From NCBI GenBank assembly GCA_009760855.2, contig WPIO01000023.1, positions 3,416,501 to 3,480,500 on the forward strand: 64,000 nt of DNA. The letters run 5' to 3'. The stretch comes from Cristatella mucedo. Taxonomy: Eukaryota; Bryozoa; Phylactolaemata; Cristatellidae. The position numbers and the translations under genes were made by a program. The notes under the pieces were generated by a model. It had not been told where the DNA came from. It made no database searches and saw only the letters and a list, made by a program, of their open reading frames with translations. Positions 58,531 to 64,000 of the stretch are shown here, piece by piece; within the stretch, counting starts at the first letter, position 1; each line of letters opens with the position of its first letter.

Positions 58531-60696
58531 TTCAAATGTCTTATATTTCCTTCCAACGACCCCTAGCAATAATTTCGCTTTTCAGCTTGCTATGTCTTTC
58601 TCCTCGGTATGGAGTTTCGAGTCAATACTTGCAGTGCCAGTGGTCCTCTTTTCCCCACTGAGTTTACTGGAATTCTTAATCTTCTTGTGGTTTTACTATG
58701 GAACAGTAGCACCAGAAAATTCACCTTTGTTTTTTTGTTGACTTATAAAATTTATGACAGGTGCTGTTCCTTGAATGTATTCAACTTTAACTTAAGTGCT
58801 GTGAGATTTCCTGCCCAGTACTCCTATTTTTTGTCAAAACTTGGCTATCTCTGTGACTACATAGGCTGATGATTAATGCTTTTTCATTTTTATTGGTAAT
58901 GTACGAAAATATCAAGAGCCATTGTTATCTAAGGCAGCCCATCCCCACTCAATTCTGTCGCCGTGTCGTCTAAGACATTCAACTCCGTTATCAATATAGT
59001 TGCCTTTACCGCAGCTACCATTAAATACGAAAAATTAATGAACCAAATAAGAATGAACATGATTCATTGTTATTAGCTAGACTAAGTTAATTCAATTTAA
59101 CAACTGACATGATATTAAATTAGTTATAATGGATGATGGTGGGTTTAACATGTTTCTAATATTAACGAAGTATAAAAAACTGAATGCTGAATTGTCTAAA
59201 ATATTTTTGGGTCCTCATTTTTCCGGATTGGTAAGTAAAAGTGTTTGAAAATAAGATGGAAATATTTTTGACTACAAGTCTACAAACAACTTCGCTACAG
59301 TTCAACTACCTCTAAATACTGTAATTTCGCTCATAGTTTGCCTGAATTTTGGGTCCGTATAAAAAAGACAAAATATAAGCATAATAATAACTGTTGATTT
59401 TCAAAATAAGCTCTTCATATTTTTCCATTATCGAAAGGAGAAAATACACCGACCCCCATATATTATTATTCCTAAAAGCAGAGTTTTTTTTAGCAGAGTT
59501 AGTTTTCGACGTGCATTCTAAAGAAAAAAGCCAATTGCGTTTATACATTGCAACAGATAGTCGCACGACAATATTGCTAGATCTGTGAAAGAAAGTGTTA
59601 CTATAAGCGCAGAATAATATTCATGCTTATAGACAGCTCACTCTGTTTAAATTTAGGTATATACCGCTGCGGTATGCGTTGCTTCACAGTTTGTATTCGT
59701 AACTTGGTCTCATCATTGAGTCACCCATTTGAGTCTCTGATACCGCAAGCGAGTACGGAATTTCTAGTCTTTCCATTGGAATTGTAGCTGAAACAAGATT
59801 AGTGGCTGCTGAGAGTCTTCCTTAGAGGTTTGTGGCAGTCGTGGTAGGAAAACCCGTCTGCCAGCTTTCGCACGAATGCAGACTGTCTGAGTTTGTTTTC
59901 AAGCTTTGAAAATCACAAGCACCAGGCCGCAAGAAGTCATTTACCAAACAATTTAAGTAAATAAGTCTGAGAGCTTGATCTGTTGACTCTTAATAACAGA
60001 AAAGGCTTTAGATAGTTGGCTTTCTTTCCCCGGCCGCCAGTAGAAGTTGCTTAATCGTCATGAGTTGGACAAAACACATAGACGCTTCGGAATGGCTAAG
60101 CAAGAGCATCAAGTTTACAGCGCACTGTAAGCATTTTGCTAAGCGATCCCCAAGACTTAAACTGACGAAAATATTACGAGCAGTTGTAAAACTAAAGTTT
60201 CTTACACAGACTAGTGTATAAAATCAAAATATTTTAAGAACAAAATCTCGAAGATGGCAAGATCCAACTTCGCGCTTCGTGCTTTCGTTAGCACTAAATT
60301 GTTAATAGTGATTTCTCGAAGTTTTACTACTTTCTGCGCCTATGGGAAAGCCGTGACACCAAGTTGCACTATCACGACGGAGCTGGCTACAGCGGACCGA
60401 GGTCTCTGTAGGGAAGAATAAAAAAAAGTGATTGCCGCTGCTATGCCACAGGAAGACACTGATACCGCGCCACTGCGCGTCAGGTCGTGAATCAGTGCTC
60501 ATCAACCAATTTTGTCACGACTATAGACAGTAAATCAGCTGCGTTCAAGTACCTCCAAGATGTTTTTCCTACTGCTTTCTGATGCAAATATCAAGGCTGG
60601 TATCTTCTTGAGACCGCGGATAATGAATATCGTAGGGTGGGGCGAATTTTTCAAGACGCTGAACAGAACGGAGGATGCGGCCTGGAACCAATCTCC

Positions 60697-60871
60697 TTTC
60701 GACGAGCCGCGATAGCACAATAGGTAAGGTGGTTGCTTTTGACGACCTCGGTTGGTCGCGAGAGCGAGAATTTGAATCCTGCGGTGGGCGATGGGCGACC
60801 CATATTGCCGCTGCAAGCGGCGGCGATGGCCGTAAAGGCTCTTCTGTAGCTATACAAAAGAAGCTGCTAAA
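60697..60871 (+). mobile_element. SINE-1
   Basis: Full-length plus copy with head (GCCGCGATAGCACAATAGG), box B region TTTGAATCCTGCGGTGGGC, body and tail. Its tail runs straight into the tail of the minus-strand LINE-A at 60872. Confidence 0.83.
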
Positions 60872-61668
60872 TAATAATAATAATAATAATTCACTTGATA
60901 AAGCGCCCTCGGAGAACTTAATCTCTCTCTAGGCACTTTACATTTGCTGCAAAGAGAAATGCAATTGAATGGTGAGTAAAATCATGCTTGATAAACAAAC
61001 AAAAATGAATAACATGGTTAGGGGTGACATGCACAGGGTCGGCATGTAAATGTGGTTAGTGGCAGCATGCACAGTGTCAGCACGCATAAGCACATCAAGG
61101 ACGAATCACAGGGACCCACTAAATGCTGTCCTAAATAGGTGTGTTTTTAAATTCTTTTTAAATGTGGTCAGGTCAAGGGATGTTTTGACGCAGGTCGGGA
61201 GGGAGTTCCAGGCTTTGGGAGCATATGAACTAAATGCACGGTCTCCAAAGGATTTGAGGTTTGTACGAAGTATCGGTAGACTGTTGGATTCCGAAAAGCG
61301 GGTGGTACGATGCTTGGCCTGATGGGGAATATATCTGAGAGATAGGCATGGAGCCAAAGAATGAAGTGACCTAAAAGTGAGCGACAAAACCTCGAAGTCA
61401 ATCCGTTGCTTGACTGTTAGCCAGTGCAGGTCGGCGAGAAGTGGAGTAATGTGGCAACTGCGACGCTCACGGCAGACAAGCCTAGCTGCGGAGTTTTGCA
61501 CCAGCTGCAATCGCCTGATCGCACATGCCGGTAGGCCAGCGAGCAGTGAGTTGCAGAAGTCGAGACGGGATGTCACGAATGCATGGACCAACTTAGATGT
61601 GGCATCCTTATCTAAACAAGCCCGAATTTTAGCAATATTATGAAGCTCAAAATAGGCCGAAATCATCT
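60872..61668 (-). mobile_element. LINE-A 3' fragment
   Basis: The C-terminal reverse transcriptase coding region is open for about 187 codons (to 61106), followed by the LINE-A 3' UTR and an ATT-type tail at 60872-60893. It is 5'-truncated near 61668. It abuts the tail of a plus-strand SINE-1, so the two elements meet tail to tail. Confidence 0.9.
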
Positions 61669-63072
61669 GGTATTTTTATTTACACTGTCTCAAGGCTTTC
61701 TGGGCAATTATAAGCCTGAAAAATGTAAACAACTGGTCCAGGCTTTCAAATGGGACTGAGCAAACCTGGAATGCAGAATGTCCCTGAAAGTCTATAGTCT
61801 TGGTGCCCATCTTGACTAATTCAATGAGAGCATGTGAGCTTACTCAGTGAAGCAATGGCGAGCGCTGTTCACAATGATATACTAAACTCTAAATTTCGTT
61901 GACAATGACAGTATAACAAAAATATAATTGAGAAATATGCTTAGGGACTTCGATTAAAAGCTATACTTGGGGGCTTCTTCGAGAAAGGGGTTTGTAGTGT
62001 GGCCAAAAATCTAGAGCATCAGCTCTCTTCTGAACCACCCTTCGGAGTGGCCATTGTTGCATAACATTAGAGTGGAGACAAGTTAATGAGTACTAGTTTG
62101 ATGTTTTCCTGACAGAATATGAGCCGCAAGACGCGAGTTAGTAAGTTTTCTCATTAATAATATGTTACTCACAAGTTAACCACTCTCCTGGTCACAAACG
62201 CTAAACTTGTAGCAATGCCCATTTTCAACACTTCTCAGACATAAATAATTCAAAAATAAACCGTCCTAACCAAAAGCAAAAATTACATTTCACCAAGTCT
62301 TTGATGTTGTCTTATTAGTCTGCTTAACTGCCTTCGACACACTGTGACCTTTTGGTATTAAGTAGCCCGTACGGGCAGATTGCAAGTCTGGTGGAGTCAT
62401 CACTAGAAACCGACACCTCACCTTATTAACATAAATATATTTAAATGCAAACGATATGATTTAGAAAAGCGACGGTTTGTGTATTCCTCACTTCATGCAG
62501 CAAGACGAATTGAGTGAGCCTGAAAAAGAGCGACAAAAACATCTTTGCAAAATTAGAAGCAGGTTTAGCAACGACAGAATTACCTGAGCTAGATCTGCCA
62601 CGCTCATACAAGTTAGAAGCAGACCAGCATAATGCCCTTTGGGCCGCCACATGTCAAGAAATCGCCGGATGACCGCTGGTCATAATAAAATATGTGCTTC
62701 AACCTAATAAAAAGGTAACGCAAAAGCCATCGCAGTTCTCGATCGGAAATACCACCCACGAGTTCTGAGCACAAGCTCTATAGAGCTGGAGATGTCAACT
62801 GCGTCAAACGAAGGGACATGGTCTCAAAGCATCAGAGTGGTCACCCTTAATTGTCACTGTAATAATTCATTTTCCACAGGCAAGAGAGCCGTTTCTGTCA
62901 AGTGCCTACGATTCTGCCGTAAGATAATTTAGGCTGCGAACACGTTAGGGTTGGTCATATCTCTTTCGCGATCTATCGCTTTCTAGGTGCCTATGTGATA
63001 TTCATCTTGCAGCCCAGTGCAACCATGAGCTGGATACGGAGCCTTGCTCGCCGAATGCTGCCTGGACATGCA

Positions 63073-63185
63073 GTAGTAATAACAATAATAATAAGAATAA
63101 TAATCATAGTTGTAACGCATTTGATATAGCGCCCTCAGAGAATCAAATCTATTTCTAGGGACTTTACGTTTGCTGCAAAGGAAAA
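63073..63185 (-). mobile_element. LINE-A 3' tail
   Basis: An imperfect AAT-rich tail followed by the LINE-A terminal hairpin sequence (GCGCCCTCAGAGAA) and the start of the 3' UTR, on the minus strand. Confidence 0.7.
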
Positions 63186-63410
63186 AGGGAGGAGGCAGAG
63201 GCAGACCGCAGGCGCCCTGCTGCTTGCCCCAGCGTACAGCTCCCTTCTCCAGTCAGTCTCCCAGCTTGCCAAAATACCTACTGTGCACATTCTCCTTTGC
63301 AATGTGAGAGCTCACGAGAACTACAGGTCACTCAATGCTGCTGCACATAAAAGGCGTTGCCGGCACGCCCTTCTGTAAGATGGCGGCCGTGAGAGTGAAT
63401 TCTCTTACCC

Positions 63411-63482
63411 ATAATAACAATGACAACAGCGAATTTTTCTAGCACCCCAAGAGAACTGCATCTCTTTCTGGGCACTTGGCAT
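63411..63482 (-). mobile_element. Old LINE-A 3' tail
   Basis: AATAAC-rich tail then a decayed copy of the LINE-A terminal sequence (AGAGAACTGCATCTCTTTCT). It is more diverged than the copy at 63073. Confidence 0.5.
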
Positions 63483-63729
63483 ATAAGAGATAAGAAACCA
63501 GTCAATTAGTGAATTAGTGACGTCTTGGAAAATTCTATTGGCACTTTTGAGCACTTGAGCACATGCGTGTTCACTAAACCTTGGTGTTTTGATTCTCTTG
63601 CAGCGAGTTGCAAAAGAAACTCGATAGGGAAACTTCATCTATAACATATATTCGTAATTCAATAATTCACATATAACATAGATTCATCTACGACCGCATC
63701 TATATGCGCACACAAAACATCAGATCGCG

Positions 63730-63898
63730 CTTAACGAGCGTAGGCTTTTACGAACAGGTAGCTCTGAGACTTCTTTTTAAATGTCAAGTCAGGGATGTCA
63801 CTCGTGTCGTTAGTCAGGAGTGAGAAGTGACGTCCCTGACTTGACATTTAAAAAGAAGTCTCAGAGCTACCTGTTCGTAAAAGCCTACGCTCGTTAAG
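63730..63898. repeat. Long inverted repeat made of LINE C-terminal coding sequence
   Basis: Arms 63730-63801 and 63827-63898 are 72 bases each with a single T/C mismatch, separated by a 25-base spacer. The right arm read on the plus strand encodes PDLTFKKKSQSYLFVKAYAR and a stop, the C-terminal end of a CR1/L2-type reverse transcriptase. The left arm is the same on the minus strand. Confidence 0.95.
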
Positions 63899-64000
63899 TG
63901 TCACCCAGCTTGCAGGACGGACTAGATTTGCCCAATAAGCTTGATTGAAAGGTTGATATTATCGTCGATGTTCTTTTTCTACCAGTTGAAGTGCCTGTTC

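Larger units (their letters stand above)
54481..64000. other. Region upstream of DRC11, no recognised gene
   Basis: Apart from two SINE-1, one SINE-2, three LINE-A tails and the inverted repeat, I see no conserved protein segment or RNA gene on either strand. Confidence 0.6.

Noticed and set aside
63073-63110. Regular AAT units considered as a CRISPR-like array
   Set aside because: It is the microsatellite tail of a LINE; there are no spacers, and the DNA is eukaryotic.

Overview
The window is animal (metazoan) nuclear DNA. It has long introns, GT-AG and a few GC-AG splice sites, CpG-rich promoter DNA, long microsatellites, tRNA-derived SINEs and many decayed copies of non-LTR retrotransposons. 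There is no bacterial gene organisation. Two conserved animal genes can be assembled exon by exon, both on the minus strand. One, DRC11/IQCA1, is an axonemal protein, so the animal has motile cilia or flagella. I cannot name the phylum; the repeats look invertebrate rather than vertebrate.

Left part (about 1.1-28.5 kb): the 5' part of a cubilin gene (CUBN) in 16 exons, read right to left. It runs from the ATG at 28471 to an exon ending at 1092, and the gene continues off the left edge. All junctions keep frame and give 679 codons: signal peptide, RQKR furin-type site, N-terminal beta/coiled region, eight six-cysteine EGF domains, CUB1 and most of CUB2. This is the layout of vertebrate cubilin. 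A TATA-like box and a CpG-rich block mark its promoter. Intron 2 (17.1-28.0 kb) is a trap for retroelements.

Middle (28.5-34.8 kb): the intergenic stretch. It holds the cubilin promoter block, two SINEs, a palindromic retroelement tail and a short hAT-type element with the ends and interior of the SPIN (Space Invader) family, which is known for horizontal transfer.

Right-centre (34.8-54.5 kb): a complete 16-exon gene for dynein regulatory complex subunit 11 (DRC11/IQCA1), 838 codons, from an 11-base coding first exon (ATG at 54380) to a TGA at 35133. An X-box-like RFX site lies about 80 bases upstream of the ATG. The AAA domain has degenerate Walker A, Walker B and sensor residues. The largest LINE copy sits in intron 5.

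Far right (54.5-64 kb): no gene that I recognise, only SINEs, LINE 3' ends and, near the right edge, an almost perfect 72-base-arm inverted repeat made of LINE coding sequence.

Repeats: LINE-A (CR1/L2-like, with apurinic endonuclease and reverse transcriptase) ends in an (ATT)n tail preceded by a hairpin-forming sequence. A tRNA-derived SINE (SINE-2) carries nearly the same 3' tail, suggesting a LINE/SINE partnership. A second, more numerous tRNA-derived SINE (SINE-1) and a second LINE type (LINE-B) are also present.
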